64,000 nt of DNA from Xanthobacteraceae bacterium (GCA_024508855.1 JANINJ010000078.1:87136-151135), one strand, 5' to 3'. Shown: positions 17,548 to 25,737, counted from the first letter of the stretch. Numbers and translations are program-made. Notes: generated from the sequence alone by a model not told the origin.

Positions 17548-17754
17548 TGGAAATCCGGGGTCTCAAATACGTTGGCGGGCACGTAAACGGCCTGTGGTGG
17601 CCATCTATGCTATCTGAACTATGGCATCCGCAGGGCAGGCGGATCGCTGCCGATCTCCAAGGCCGGCAAAACGCAAAAAGCGCGCTCGACGCGCAGCGCC
17701 ATCAACCCCGATCGGTCAACGGCGCTGTCGCAAAAACGTCGCAGCGGAAACTTC

Positions 17755-17782
17755 TTGACGCTGAAAGGCGCCGGCATAAACT
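17755..17782 (+). promoter_or_regulatory. Sigma-70-type promoter for the small CxxC protein
   Basis: TTGACG (17755-17760), 16-nt spacer, TAAACT (17777-17782). The predicted start of transcription near 17790 leaves a leader of about 23 nt before the ATG at 17813. Confidence 0.5.
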
Positions 17783-17812
17783 CCCTGCAAAATAGCAGAT
17801 AGGGGACACGCG

Positions 17813-18028
17813 ATGATCTCCGTCGACTCTGGTTATTTCCCTCATTTCGAAACGCCTCACCGCAATCCCTGCGCTCAATGCGGCAAGCCGATAGCCGCGC
17901 CGGAATGGGTGGAGGAAGACCGCCAGGCGGTTGCTTACCTGTGGCACTGTCATGCCTGCGGTTACAAATTTGAATCCATGGCGTTCTTCAGTCGCCCCCG
18001 GCGGAACGTGGAAGCCATCGCCGCCTGA
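17813..18028 (+). CDS. Small zinc-ribbon-like protein (two CxxC)
   Basis: 71 residues. Two Cys pairs, Cys20-x2-Cys23 (NPCAQCGKP) and Cys46-x2-Cys49 (HCHACGY), about 22 residues apart, are the spacing of a zinc ribbon. Between them is an acidic Trp-containing stretch (APEWVEEDRQAVAYLW). Small proteins of this pattern are common in Bradyrhizobium relatives with no assigned role; nucleic-acid or protein binding through the ribbon is inference. A TTGACG-16-TAAACT promoter lies just upstream. Confidence 0.75.
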   Translation: MISVDSGYFPHFETPHRNPCAQCGKPIAAPEWVEEDRQAVAYLWHCHACGYKFESMAFFSRPRRNVEAIAA

Positions 18029-18121
18029 ACGAGCCGGATCGCCGAAGACCGCCGCGCGGACGGCGTTTGGCGCGCGCTTGGTGTTGTGACGATGAATTCG
18101 CGAGTACGGATTCCGAATTCG

Positions 18122-18146
18122 GGAACCGGATATTCGGGCGGGCGTT
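18122..18146 (+). promoter_or_regulatory. EcfG-type general stress promoter
   Basis: Exact match to the alphaproteobacterial EcfG consensus: GGAAC (18122-18126), 16 nt, CGTT (18143-18146). It lies 28 bp before the ATG of the first PRC-barrel gene. Confidence 0.75.
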
Positions 18147-18174
18147 GACTTGGGATGAACTTGAGGAGGCACCC

Positions 18175-18555
18175 ATGGCCATTGACCAGGTGATGACCAA
18201 ATCCCATAGCCTGATCGCAAGCGATCGCGTCGAGGGGACCGCGGTACGGCGGCCCAATGGCGACAAGATCGGTCATATCGAGCGGCTGATGATCGACAAG
18301 ATCACCGGCAAGGTTTCCTACGCCATTCTCAGTTTCGGTGGCTTCCTCGGCATGGGCGCAAGTCTTCTGCCGCTGCCGTGGACGCGCTTGAAATACAATC
18401 GAGAGGTCGAAGCCTATCAGCTCGATATCAGCGACGATGAATTGAAACGTGCGCCGTCGTTCCTTGCAGACAAGGATTTCGACTGGGGCGATCGCACGCA
18501 GGAAGAAGAACTGCATCGCTACTACGGTGTACCGCCATACTGGGGTGGCTTCTGA
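18175..18555 (+). CDS. PRC-barrel domain protein, cytoplasmic
   Basis: 126 residues from the ATG at 18175, behind a strong TTGAGGAGG; the open frame to 18067 would run through the promoter and is not used. The PRC-barrel beta fold is seen in residues of about 14-85: LIASDRVEGTAVRRPNGDKIGHIERLMIDK, then VSYAILSFGGFLGMG and LPLPWTRLKY. The acidic C-terminus ends in PPYWGGF. No signal peptide. PRC-barrel proteins bind other proteins (RNA maturation factor RimM, photosynthetic reaction centre H subunit); stress-inducible soluble ones are common in rhizobia. The exact EcfG-type promoter places it in the general stress response. Confidence 0.88.
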   Translation: MAIDQVMTKSHSLIASDRVEGTAVRRPNGDKIGHIERLMIDKITGKVSYAILSFGGFLGMGASLLPLPWTRLKYNREVEAYQLDISDDELKRAPSFLADKDFDWGDRTQEEELHRYYGVPPYWGGF

Positions 18556-18784
18556 CCGAACAGAGAGTCTGCCGTTGCTTTGCGGGTGCTTACCGGTTCA
18601 TCGCCATCCGATGAGATCGGCATCACGCGCAACGTAGCGCGGTATAAAAGCCATGTGCTCTGTATCAGCGCTTAGGCAACAATACCTGCAAAAGACAACG
18701 CATCGTACACATCGCAGTTCCGCGAGCATCCGGTTTCTGCAACCCAGCCTTTCATCATCAGCAGCGACATCGGCGCGCATTCCG

Positions 18785-18809
18785 GGAACGCTCGTTGTTT
18801 TCACGTGTT
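18785..18809 (+). promoter_or_regulatory. EcfG-like promoter, one mismatch
   Basis: GGAAC (18785-18789), 16 nt, TGTT (18806-18809; consensus CGTT). It lies 34 bp before the second PRC-barrel gene. Confidence 0.5.
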
Positions 18810-18843
18810 GCTTCCCCAGTGATTTTGCAAAAGGAGGCGACGC

Positions 18844-19377
18844 ATGTTGGTAAAATACATGTCCACTGCATTGGTTGGTTCGGCACTTCTCGCTACCGCG
18901 GCCTTTGCACAGACACCTTCATCCACCCCGAGTACGACGGCTCCCGCCGCCACGACATCTTCGGCACCGGCTGATACGATGTCGCATCAAGGCCAGTGGC
19001 GCGCGTCGAAAGTCGTTGGCTTGAAGATTTACAACGACTCCAACGAGAGCCTCGGATCGGTGAACGATCTGCTGTTCGACAAGGACGGCAAGATTGCCGC
19101 CGCTGTCATCGGCGTTGGCGGTTTCCTGGGCGTGGGCGAACACTACGTTGCGGTGCCGTACGAGAAGATCAAGTGGGTCAACGAACCGGTGCCGACCACC
19201 GGGACAGCGAGCAATTCAGGCGGCATGACCGGTCGTCCGGCGAGCACGACCACTACGGGTGCGGCTCCCACGGCGGCGCCTGCCGCCAAGCCCAATCCCT
19301 GGTATCCGGACCATGGTGTGTTCAGCGCGACAAAGGATGAGCTGAAGAGCATGCCGGAGTTCAAGTACTCGACCTAA
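18844..19377 (+). CDS. PRC-barrel domain protein, secreted
   Basis: 177 residues. A signal peptide (MLVKYMSTALVGSALLATAAFAQ) targets it to the periplasm. After a Thr/Ser/Pro/Ala linker, the PRC-barrel covers about residues 53-115 (WRASKVVGLKIYNDSNESLGSVNDLLFDKDG, then AAVIGVGGFLGVGEHYVAVPYEKIKW). A second low-complexity linker and a short conserved-looking end (FSATKDELKSMPEFKYST) follow. AAAGGAGGCG precedes the ATG. It shares the fold, position and probable promoter class with 18175-18555, giving a cytoplasmic/periplasmic pair. A strong terminator closes it. Confidence 0.88.
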   Translation: MLVKYMSTALVGSALLATAAFAQTPSSTPSTTAPAATTSSAPADTMSHQGQWRASKVVGLKIYNDSNESLGSVNDLLFDKDGKIAAAVIGVGGFLGVGEHYVAVPYEKIKWVNEPVPTTGTASNSGGMTGRPASTTTTGAAPTAAPAAKPNPWYPDHGVFSATKDELKSMPEFKYST

Positions 19378-19404
19378 CGTATCGAGGAACGCTAGCGAAG
19401 CGTG

Positions 19405-19449
19405 AAAAAAATGAAGGCCGGGCGGGTTGATTCTCGCCCGGCCTTTTTT
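19405..19449. terminator. Strong bidirectional rho-independent terminator
   Basis: Stem aaggccgggcg/cgcccggcctt (19414-19424 with 19435-19445), 10-nt loop, AAAAAAA on the left, TTTTTT on the right. It separates the PRC-barrel gene from the convergent binding-protein gene. Confidence 0.92.
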
Positions 19450-19461
19450 CGAGTGCGTCGA

Positions 19462-20673
19462 TTACTTCTTGACGAGCGGGCAGTCGCCTTCGCTCATGGG
19501 GCGGAAGGCCTCGTCACCCGGCACGGTGGCCAGCAGATTGTAGAGATCCCATTCGCCCTTCGATTCCGACGGCTTCTTCACTTCGAACAGATACATGTCG
19601 TGCACCATGCGGCCGTCCTCGCGGATGTGACCATTCTTGGCGAAGAAGTCGTTGATCGGCGTCGCCTTCATCTTGGCCATCACCTTCGCGGTGTCGTCGG
19701 TGCCGGTCGCATCGATCGCCTGCAGATAGTGCATGGTTGCTGAATACAGGCCGGCCTGGATCATCGTCGGCATGTGGCCGACCTTGTCCATGAACCGCTT
19801 CGAGAACGCGCGGGTCTCGTCGTTCATGTCCCAATAGAATCCGTCGGTGAGGATCAGGCCCTGGGCCTGCTTCAGTCCGAGCGAATGGGAATCGGTGATT
19901 TCCTGCAGCAGCGCAATCATCTTCTGGCCGCCTTGGGTGATGCCGAATTCAGCCGCCTGCTTCAATGCGTTGGTGGTGTCGCCGCCGGCATTGGCGAGCG
20001 CTATGACCTTGGCCTTCGAAGCCTGCGCCTGCAGCAGGAACGAGGAGAAGTCGGATGAATTCAACGGATGACGAACCGAGCCGACCACGGTGCCGCCAGC
20101 CTTCTTGACGACGTTCGCAGCGTCGCGTTCGAGCGCGTGGCCGAATGCATAATCTGCGGTGATGAAGAACCAGGTATTCTCGCCGCGCTTGACCATGGCC
20201 TTGCCGGCGACGTTCGACAGCGCGTAGGTGTCGTACGTGTAATGCACGAAGGTCGGCGAGCATGCCTTGCCGGTCAGATCCGAACTGCCGCCACCTGAGT
20301 TGATGAAAATCTTGTTCTTCTCGGTTGTCAGCGTCGAGACGGCGAGCGCGACCGAGGAGGTCGGTACGTCGAATATGGAATCGACCTTGTCGTTGTCGAT
20401 CCAGTTGCGCACGATATTGACGCCGACATCGGGTTTGTTCTGATGATCCCCCGAGACCACTACGATCGGCTTGCCCTTCACCTTGCCGCCGAAGTCGGCG
20501 ACCGCCATCTGCACGGCAGTGACCGAACCCTTGCCGGTTGCGTCTGAATAGAGGCTGGACATGTCGGTAAGGACGCCGATCTTGACGACATCGTCTGAAA
20601 TTTGCGCATGCGCTGCGCCGCCGGAAATGGCGAGGGCGAGGCTTGCCACCAGCGTGGCTGCGGCTTTTTTCAT
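19462..20673 (-). CDS. ABC transporter periplasmic substrate-binding protein (LivJ/K-like, Peripla_BP_6)
   Basis: 403 residues with a signal peptide (MKKAAATLVASLALAISGGAAHAQ). The mature protein follows the branched-chain amino-acid/amide binding-protein type: DVVKIGVLTDMSSLYSD, GKPIVVVSGDHQNKPD, NTWFFITADYAFGH, SDFSSFLLQAQASKAKVIALAN and DMYLFEVKKPSES. In rhizobia, members of this subgroup often bind aromatic or amide compounds, so the ligand cannot be inferred. No permease or ATPase gene is adjacent: it is an orphan. CAAGGGAG lies before the ATG. Confidence 0.9.
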   Translation of the reverse strand: MKKAAATLVASLALAISGGAAHAQISDDVVKIGVLTDMSSLYSDATGKGSVTAVQMAVADFGGKVKGKPIVVVSGDHQNKPDVGVNIVRNWIDNDKVDSIFDVPTSSVALAVSTLTTEKNKIFINSGGGSSDLTGKACSPTFVHYTYDTYALSNVAGKAMVKRGENTWFFITADYAFGHALERDAANVVKKAGGTVVGSVRHPLNSSDFSSFLLQAQASKAKVIALANAGGDTTNALKQAAEFGITQGGQKMIALLQEITDSHSLGLKQAQGLILTDGFYWDMNDETRAFSKRFMDKVGHMPTMIQAGLYSATMHYLQAIDATGTDDTAKVMAKMKATPINDFFAKNGHIREDGRMVHDMYLFEVKKPSESKGEWDLYNLLATVPGDEAFRPMSEGDCPLVKK

Positions 20674-20831
20674 TGAGTTAAACTCCCTTGGGGCTGTTCT
20701 TCTTAAAGCTGGAAGGTCGGTTGCAGCAGCCGAGGCTGTGCAACCGGGGTTGTGCCAGCAAAGTCAGAGGCTGAGCAAGCCTGTTTGTTGCTCCGCGGAA
20801 AGAATTTGCAACTGACGTGGAGCTTTTCCGA

Positions 20832-22382
20832 TCACAATCCCGGCAAGGAATTGACGGTAATCTTGGCGGTGCCGTCGGCTTCCGCGATCACGCGCAGTTT
20901 AGTGGAATCGAAGGCGAGGCCGTCAAGGCGCAAGTTGGTAATTTCGGCGTCGACGCGCAGGCGATCGTCGTTCTTCTGATAGTCGTTGACCACGGTTCCG
21001 ATCCGCTTGCGTGCGTTAGCCGCGAATGGCTTGAGGTCGATCACGGCCTTTTCGGCCAGCGCCTTTTCGAGATACGGGACGGCGGCCTGAGATGCCGCAC
21101 CGAGCAGGCCGAACGCTGCCTGTGATTCCACGGCGAGCTTGACGTCGGTCAGCCGCAGCGTCTGCTGGGCCAGATCGAGAACGGGTTTGCCCCAGATATG
21201 GACGGTGGCATCGGCGCCTAACCCGAACCAGCTACGCTTTTCCTTCGCATCGACGAGGAGCGAAATCAGCAACCGATCGCCGGACGCTGCGACCGTGGCT
21301 TTCTTTACCTTGACGGCGACGGAGCCGTTGCCGTCTTCGGGAAAGGTCTTGCCGGCGAGCTGTGCGTCCAGAATCTTGTTGATGTCGGTGAAGGGCAGAT
21401 CGATCGGCACGCCGATGCTGACACGTCCGGGATTGGCGGCGACGATATCGAGTGTCGCCGGGAACGGGCAGTCCGGCTTTGTTTCGGTCGATGTGATGCG
21501 CGTCTCGGCGTTGATGCCGAGCGTCAGTGTCATTGCATCCACGTCGATACGCGGCTGCGCGGCGACGGCTTTGATCGGTCGCAGTTCAAGCCAAAGATGC
21601 GGTGGCGGCGCGGTCGCGCCTTGCAGCGGAATCGAGCGGCACATCTGTGCCCATTCGCGACGCGCGTTCTGTTCGATCAGCGGATCGTTGCGGATGCGCT
21701 GCTGCAGGGTGGCAAGTTGATCGTTCACCGCCTTGTCGATGGTCGGTTTCAATTGAGCCGGAACGTTGACGCGAACGCCGGCGACCGAAAGATTGGTGTC
21801 GCCGAGATTCACCTGTGCCGTCAGGTTGGGTTCGATGCGCCAGTTCGCCGCCAGCACCGGCCGCGACGTCATGGCGACGTTGCCCTGGATCTGGGCGTCG
21901 GCATTGACGTTCTTGATGTTCAGGCTGCCGATCTGCTTGGCCACGTTGCCGCCGAGCAGCGATCCCAGCGCATTGCCCAGTGCGCCCTTGGCGCTGTCGG
22001 AAATCGAACCCTTGATGTTTAGCCTGCCGTTCAGTGGTGTTGCCAGCGACAGCGCGTTCTGGGCGCCGGTCGCGGAGATCGTTCCGCGCGCGGCCGTCCA
22101 GTTGATGTCGGCATTTTGCAGGAGCTGCGGCACGGGATTGGCGGCCTTGCCGCCGAAATTGCGCGGGGCGGCGCGATCTGCGCTGGCGCCGATGACCCGC
22201 AACGGAATTTCGATCGGTGCAATGATCGACGAGTTGCGCGACACGGCAGGCAGCGGCGGCAATGCGGCGAGCACGGGCGCAGGCGTCGCGCCGTTTGGCG
22301 ACAGCCAGTCCATGGCCTTCAGGCTCATAAAGAATGACACCGCAATCACCGCGATTGCGATCAACACCGTCTTTGCGCGCAT
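20832..22382 (-). CDS. DUF4403 family protein
   Basis: 516 residues. One hydrophobic segment (about residues 5-22) acts as a signal anchor or uncleaved signal. The rest is a long beta-rich periplasmic sequence of DUF4403 type: IEIPLRVIGASADRAAPRNFGG, then QLQQRIRNDPLIEQNARREWAQMC, LWLELRPIKAVAA and a C-terminal LDAQLAGKTFPEDGNGSVAVKVKKATVAASGDRLLISL. DUF4403 members are proposed to have a lipid-binding (SMP/BPI-like) fold, so transport of lipid between membranes is a reasonable but untested guess. Transcribed alone; the neighbours do not add a clue. Confidence 0.8.
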   Translation of the reverse strand: MRAKTVLIAIAVIAVSFFMSLKAMDWLSPNGATPAPVLAALPPLPAVSRNSSIIAPIEIPLRVIGASADRAAPRNFGGKAANPVPQLLQNADINWTAARGTISATGAQNALSLATPLNGRLNIKGSISDSAKGALGNALGSLLGGNVAKQIGSLNIKNVNADAQIQGNVAMTSRPVLAANWRIEPNLTAQVNLGDTNLSVAGVRVNVPAQLKPTIDKAVNDQLATLQQRIRNDPLIEQNARREWAQMCRSIPLQGATAPPPHLWLELRPIKAVAAQPRIDVDAMTLTLGINAETRITSTETKPDCPFPATLDIVAANPGRVSIGVPIDLPFTDINKILDAQLAGKTFPEDGNGSVAVKVKKATVAASGDRLLISLLVDAKEKRSWFGLGADATVHIWGKPVLDLAQQTLRLTDVKLAVESQAAFGLLGAASQAAVPYLEKALAEKAVIDLKPFAANARKRIGTVVNDYQKNDDRLRVDAEITNLRLDGLAFDSTKLRVIAEADGTAKITVNSLPGL

Positions 22383-22446
22383 CGGCTATTTCGTCCCCGT
22401 CGAAGCGAAGCCTACCGTCGCCGGTAATGAGGCGCTAGTGTGGTGG

Positions 22447-22497
22447 TTCAGAAGTTCGCTTCATTGTTTCCGCGAGTCCCTCAAGCGAACTTCTGAA
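22447..22497. repeat. Intergenic palindromic element
   Basis: Perfect 15-bp inverted repeat ttcagaagttcgctt (22447-22461) / aagcgaacttctgaa (22483-22497) with a 21-nt centre, flanked by the near-direct repeats tagtgtggtgg (left) and tggtgtggtgg (right). It sits between the starts/ends of unrelated genes. I recall similar elements in Bradyrhizobium-group genomes; only one copy is in this window. Confidence 0.7.
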
Positions 22498-22581
22498 TCC
22501 AAAGGGCACTGGTGTGGTGGGCAAATGAAAAGGCCCCGGTGTTGACGGAGCCTTTGTCTGGAACATTCTAAACGGGGGAAA

Positions 22582-23286
22582 TCAGCGCACGATCGTCCGG
22601 CTGTTGTCGGCGCGGCGCTCGTTCGGCAACACGATCACCTTGGTGCCGACATTCACCCGCGAATACAGATCCGTAACGTCCGCATTGGTCAGACGGATAC
22701 ATCCCGATGAGACGTGCGTGCCGATGGTCTCGGGCGCGTTGGTGCCGTGAATGCGATAGACCGTACCGCCGAGATACATGGCGCGCGCACCGAGCGGATT
22801 GCCGGGACCGCCGGCCATGAAACGCGGCAGATAAGGCTGGCGTGCGATCATTTCCGCGGGCGGCGTCCAGTTCGGCCACTCGGCCTTCTTGCTGATGGTC
22901 TGAATGCCCGACCAGGTGAATCCATCGCGTCCGACGCCGATGCCATAGCGGATCGCGCGGCCATTGCCGGTGATGAGATAGAGATACGTGTTCGGCGTAT
23001 CGATGATGATGGTGCCGGGCGCTTCGTGCGTTGCGTAGGTGACGATCTGGCGCCGCAGCCGCGCGGGTAATTGCGTTGCATTGCTTTCGTCGTCGGGAGA
23101 TGGCGCGACTTGCATCTGCGGCATCGGCTGCATCTGCGGTATGGGCTGCGGCGTGAGAGTAAATGGAAATAACGGCAATGGCCCGGCCTGCGCCAAGGTC
23201 GCGAAGCCAAGGCCGATCGCAAATGCAGCGGCGGCCGGCGCGATGCGACGGCAATGCTTTCCAACAATGAAATGGCTGTTGAACAT
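22582..23286 (-). CDS. L,D-transpeptidase (YkuD domain)
   Basis: 234 residues from the ATG at 23286 (MFNSHFIVGK), behind AGGGAGACGAAG. A signal peptide ends near LAQAG, followed by a Pro/Gln/Met linker (QPIPQMQPMPQMQ). The YkuD domain (about 85-220) has the catalytic pair His180 (RIHGTNAP) and Cys196 in SSGCIRLTNADV. The Arg after the Cys is intact, unlike in the 2217-3434 paralogue, with which it shares long near-identical stretches (QPYLPRFMAGGPGNPLGARAMYLG). Role: 3-3 cross-linking of peptidoglycan in the periplasm. Confidence 0.92.
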   Translation of the reverse strand: MFNSHFIVGKHCRRIAPAAAAFAIGLGFATLAQAGPLPLFPFTLTPQPIPQMQPMPQMQVAPSPDDESNATQLPARLRRQIVTYATHEAPGTIIIDTPNTYLYLITGNGRAIRYGIGVGRDGFTWSGIQTISKKAEWPNWTPPAEMIARQPYLPRFMAGGPGNPLGARAMYLGGTVYRIHGTNAPETIGTHVSSGCIRLTNADVTDLYSRVNVGTKVIVLPNERRADNSRTIVR

Positions 23287-23358
23287 CTTCGTCTCCCTGC
23301 GTTTCGGATGGGTGTACGCAGGGAGAAAAAGGTTCAAGCGCGAACCACGGCTATGGCG

Positions 23359-23442
23359 TCAGAAAACACCCAGCACGATCGCTCCGACGAAAGCCAGCGC
23401 CAGGTAGGCGCCTACAACGCTCAGTCTACCGGTCATGGTCAT
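23359..23442 (-). CDS. 27-residue single-pass membrane microprotein
   Basis: An 84-nt frame from ATG at 23442 to TGA at 23359. It begins with polar residues (MTMTGRLS), then has one hydrophobic helix (VVGAYLALAFVGAIVLGVF), long enough to span the inner membrane, and ends at once. GGGGAGG lies 6 nt before the ATG. A perfect EcfG-type promoter (23479-23503) points at it, with a leader of about 30 nt. Function unknown. The combination of promoter, ribosome binding site and membrane helix makes chance unlikely. Confidence 0.72.
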   Translation of the reverse strand: MTMTGRLSVVGAYLALAFVGAIVLGVF

Positions 23443-23478
23443 GGGATGCCTCCCCAGGTTCACGTAGCTGGCGATGCT

Positions 23479-23503
23479 AACGACGAAAGTAGCAATTCGT
23501 TCC
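23479..23503 (-). promoter_or_regulatory. EcfG-type general stress promoter for the 27-aa microprotein
   Basis: On the minus strand GGAAC (23503-23499), 16 nt, CGTT (23482-23479): an exact consensus match. The predicted transcript starts near 23472, about 30 nt before the ATG. Confidence 0.72.
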
Positions 23504-23633
23504 GCGGCAAAAAAGTCAGCAGCACTGCTCTATCCCGACATGAAGCTTCCGAGGGCCCGGCGCCGGCATGGTTAAAAATTCCTGAAATCAATACGTTGAA
23601 GAGTCTTTAAATAAATTCGTCGAACGTGCGCGC

Positions 23634-24887
23634 ATGACGCGCAAGATTGCCCTCTATCTGACCGGTGCGCTGGCCCTCGTTTCGCTGGCCGGTTGCGGAC
23701 GCGGTTTCTTTCAGGCCGAGCAACGTGCCCCGTGGCGCGCCGAGGCGGAAGCTGCTTGTCTGAAATCGGGGGCGGTGAAGGAAAGCGCCGAGATCGTCCG
23801 GATCAATCCGATCGAGGGGCCGGGCATGTGCGGGGCGGAATTCCCGCTCAAGGTCGCCGCGCTCGGCGATGCCGCGCCGCTCGGCTTTGCCGATGACATG
23901 CGTCCGCCGGCAGCAGTCGGCGGCGGCAATCAGCCGCGCTGGCCGGGTAGCCAGCCGAACTATGCTGCGTCTCCATCTTATTCCAACAATTCCGTCCAGC
24001 AGCCGGATTACGGTCGCGGATCGAACGGCCCGGTGTCGCTGAACGCGCCCGGCGTTGCGCCTGCGCGTGAAGAGATCGATCTTCCGCCGGAAGGTACGGC
24101 GGATGCGCCGCAGGGCAATGGCCCGCATGGCTGGCAGGTCGGCCCGCAGGGGCATCCGCAGCAAGGCTATTCACAACAGGGTTATCCGCAGGACGAGCAA
24201 GCGCCGCCGCAATACTCGCGCGCGCCGGCAGCGCCGCCCGTCGACTATGCGCGGCAGACGTCGCCGCTGCCGAGGCTCGGTCCGTCGCGCGGCAATCCGG
24301 TTTCATCGTTCGGGCCCGTGGCACTGAAGCCAACCGCGACCCTAGCGTGCCCGATCGTTTCGGCGCTGGACCGCTGGCTGGTGGATTCCGTACAGCCTGC
24401 GGCGATGCGCTGGTTCGGTGCGCGCGTCGTCGAGATCAAGCAGATTTCCGCCTATTCCTGCCGCGGGATGAACGGCAATCCGCACGCGCATATTTCGGAG
24501 CACGCATTCGGCAATGCGCTGGATATTGCCGGTTTCACGCTGGCCGACGGCCGTTACATCTCGGTGCAACACGGCTGGAAGGGAATGCCGGAAGAGCAGG
24601 GCTTCCTGCGCGACGTTCAGGGCGCCGCTTGTCAGCAGTTCACCACGGTGCTGGCGCCGGGCGCCAACGTCTATCACTACAATCACATTCACGTGGACCT
24701 GATGCGGCGTTCAAGCCGCCGCGTGATCTGCAAGCCTGCGGCCGTGTCGGGCGAAGAGATCGCCGCGCGTGCCTCGCAACGCAATCCTTATTCGTCCAGC
24801 CGCGAGCCGGCCTATACCAGCTCGATCGGCGGCAAGCGTGGCGCGCGGCAAAGCGCGAAAAACGTGGACGACGCCGAAGACGAATAG
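23634..24887 (+). CDS. Extensin-like C-domain lipoprotein
   Basis: 417 residues. Lipoprotein signal with lipobox SLAGC (Cys21). The N-terminal part (25-90) has paired Cys (AACLKS, GMCGAEFPL). A Pro/Gln/Gly-rich spacer (about 95-225) follows. The C-terminal extensin-like domain (PF06904 type, about 235-370) contains ISEHAFGNALDIAGFTLADG and YHYNHIHVDLMRR; the His/Asp set resembles zinc peptidases of the D-alanyl-D-alanine carboxypeptidase (VanY/MepA-like) kind, so a peptidoglycan target is likely. The domain name comes from plant extensin and says nothing about role. Anchored in a membrane, facing the periplasm. Confidence 0.88.
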   Translation: MTRKIALYLTGALALVSLAGCGRGFFQAEQRAPWRAEAEAACLKSGAVKESAEIVRINPIEGPGMCGAEFPLKVAALGDAAPLGFADDMRPPAAVGGGNQPRWPGSQPNYAASPSYSNNSVQQPDYGRGSNGPVSLNAPGVAPAREEIDLPPEGTADAPQGNGPHGWQVGPQGHPQQGYSQQGYPQDEQAPPQYSRAPAAPPVDYARQTSPLPRLGPSRGNPVSSFGPVALKPTATLACPIVSALDRWLVDSVQPAAMRWFGARVVEIKQISAYSCRGMNGNPHAHISEHAFGNALDIAGFTLADGRYISVQHGWKGMPEEQGFLRDVQGAACQQFTTVLAPGANVYHYNHIHVDLMRRSSRRVICKPAAVSGEEIAARASQRNPYSSSREPAYTSSIGGKRGARQSAKNVDDAEDE

Positions 24888-24903
24888 CGTCGCGCTGCCT
24901 CGG

Positions 24904-25542
24904 CTAATCCGGTTTGCTCTGATACGCGGCAAGGAACACCCGCGTTGCGCCGTCCACCGCATAGGCGATCTGCTCGCCTGAGGGCGCTGGTGCTGCCTGG
25001 AAGATGTAGGGCAGGAATAGCGTCGCCTTGCACATTTCCAGATACTGCCCTGCGGCGAGCATCGTATCGTCGATCTTCAGCATGCCTGCCGCGCACTGGC
25101 TGTCGAGATAGTCGGCGAAGCGCCGGTGGGTGAGCGCAATGACTTCCTCGTAGAAGCGGCGCCCGACCTCCGGCTTGCGCTCGGCAATCGCCATCACCGT
25201 ACGCAACGACGATCCACCCTCCGGCCGGCACAGCACCTGGATGAAGGCGCGACCGAACTCCGACAAGGTCGTTTCGGGATCGCGCGACGGATCGAAATTG
25301 AAGGCGGTGTGACCCTGCTCGAGACATTCCTGTTCGACGATCGCCTCGAATAGCCGGTTCTTGTCGGTGAAGTAGACGTAGAGGGTGCCCTTGGACACAC
25401 CGGCCGTACGGGCGATTTCGCCCATGCTGGCGCCGTCGAAGCCGAGATCCATGAAGACCTTTCGGGCGCCGTCGATGATCTGGCGGCGTTTCGAGGAGTC
25501 TTCATCGTCGTTCGGTTTCAGAGCGCTGTGGTGTGCAACCAT
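24904..25542 (-). CDS. TetR/AcrR family repressor of the adjacent efflux pair
   Basis: 212 residues. The N-terminal HTH (about 18-65) reads RRQIIDGARKVFMDLGFDGASM, GEIARTAGVSKGTLYVYFTDK, the classical TetR pattern with YVYF in the recognition region. The C-terminal ligand domain is of the TetR_C type found with efflux pumps (ETTLSEFGRAFIQVLCRPEG, then RRFYEEVIALTHRRFADYL). It is divergent from the EmrA/EmrB-like genes, with a 37-bp perfect palindrome in the shared upstream region, so it most likely represses both itself and the pump until a drug-like ligand binds. Confidence 0.92.
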   Translation of the reverse strand: MVAHHSALKPNDDEDSSKRRQIIDGARKVFMDLGFDGASMGEIARTAGVSKGTLYVYFTDKNRLFEAIVEQECLEQGHTAFNFDPSRDPETTLSEFGRAFIQVLCRPEGGSSLRTVMAIAERKPEVGRRFYEEVIALTHRRFADYLDSQCAAGMLKIDDTMLAAGQYLEMCKATLFLPYIFQAAPAPSGEQIAYAVDGATRVFLAAYQSKPD

Positions 25543-25700
25543 GGGTCGAGATGTCCAAGTTCCGCTGCCGAAACCGTGATCACCCGGGAAACAGTCCTAT
25601 CCAGATGAAATCACGCCGCTTTCCGGCGCTTTTCTCATTGTAACGGCGGATTCTGACGTGCGCTAGAAGTCTTCCAATCAGCAAGCGCCGCCATTTTCCA

Positions 25701-25737
25701 AATCTACATTGACCGAACGGTTCGGTCAATGTAGATT
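25701..25737. promoter_or_regulatory. 37-bp perfect palindrome: TetR operator with built-in divergent promoters
   Basis: 18-bp arms around a single central base (25719). Within it, on the plus strand, TTGACC (25709-25714), 17 nt and TAGATT (25732-25737) form a promoter; by symmetry the same boxes exist on the minus strand toward the TetR gene. Repressor bound here would cover both promoters. Confidence 0.85.
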
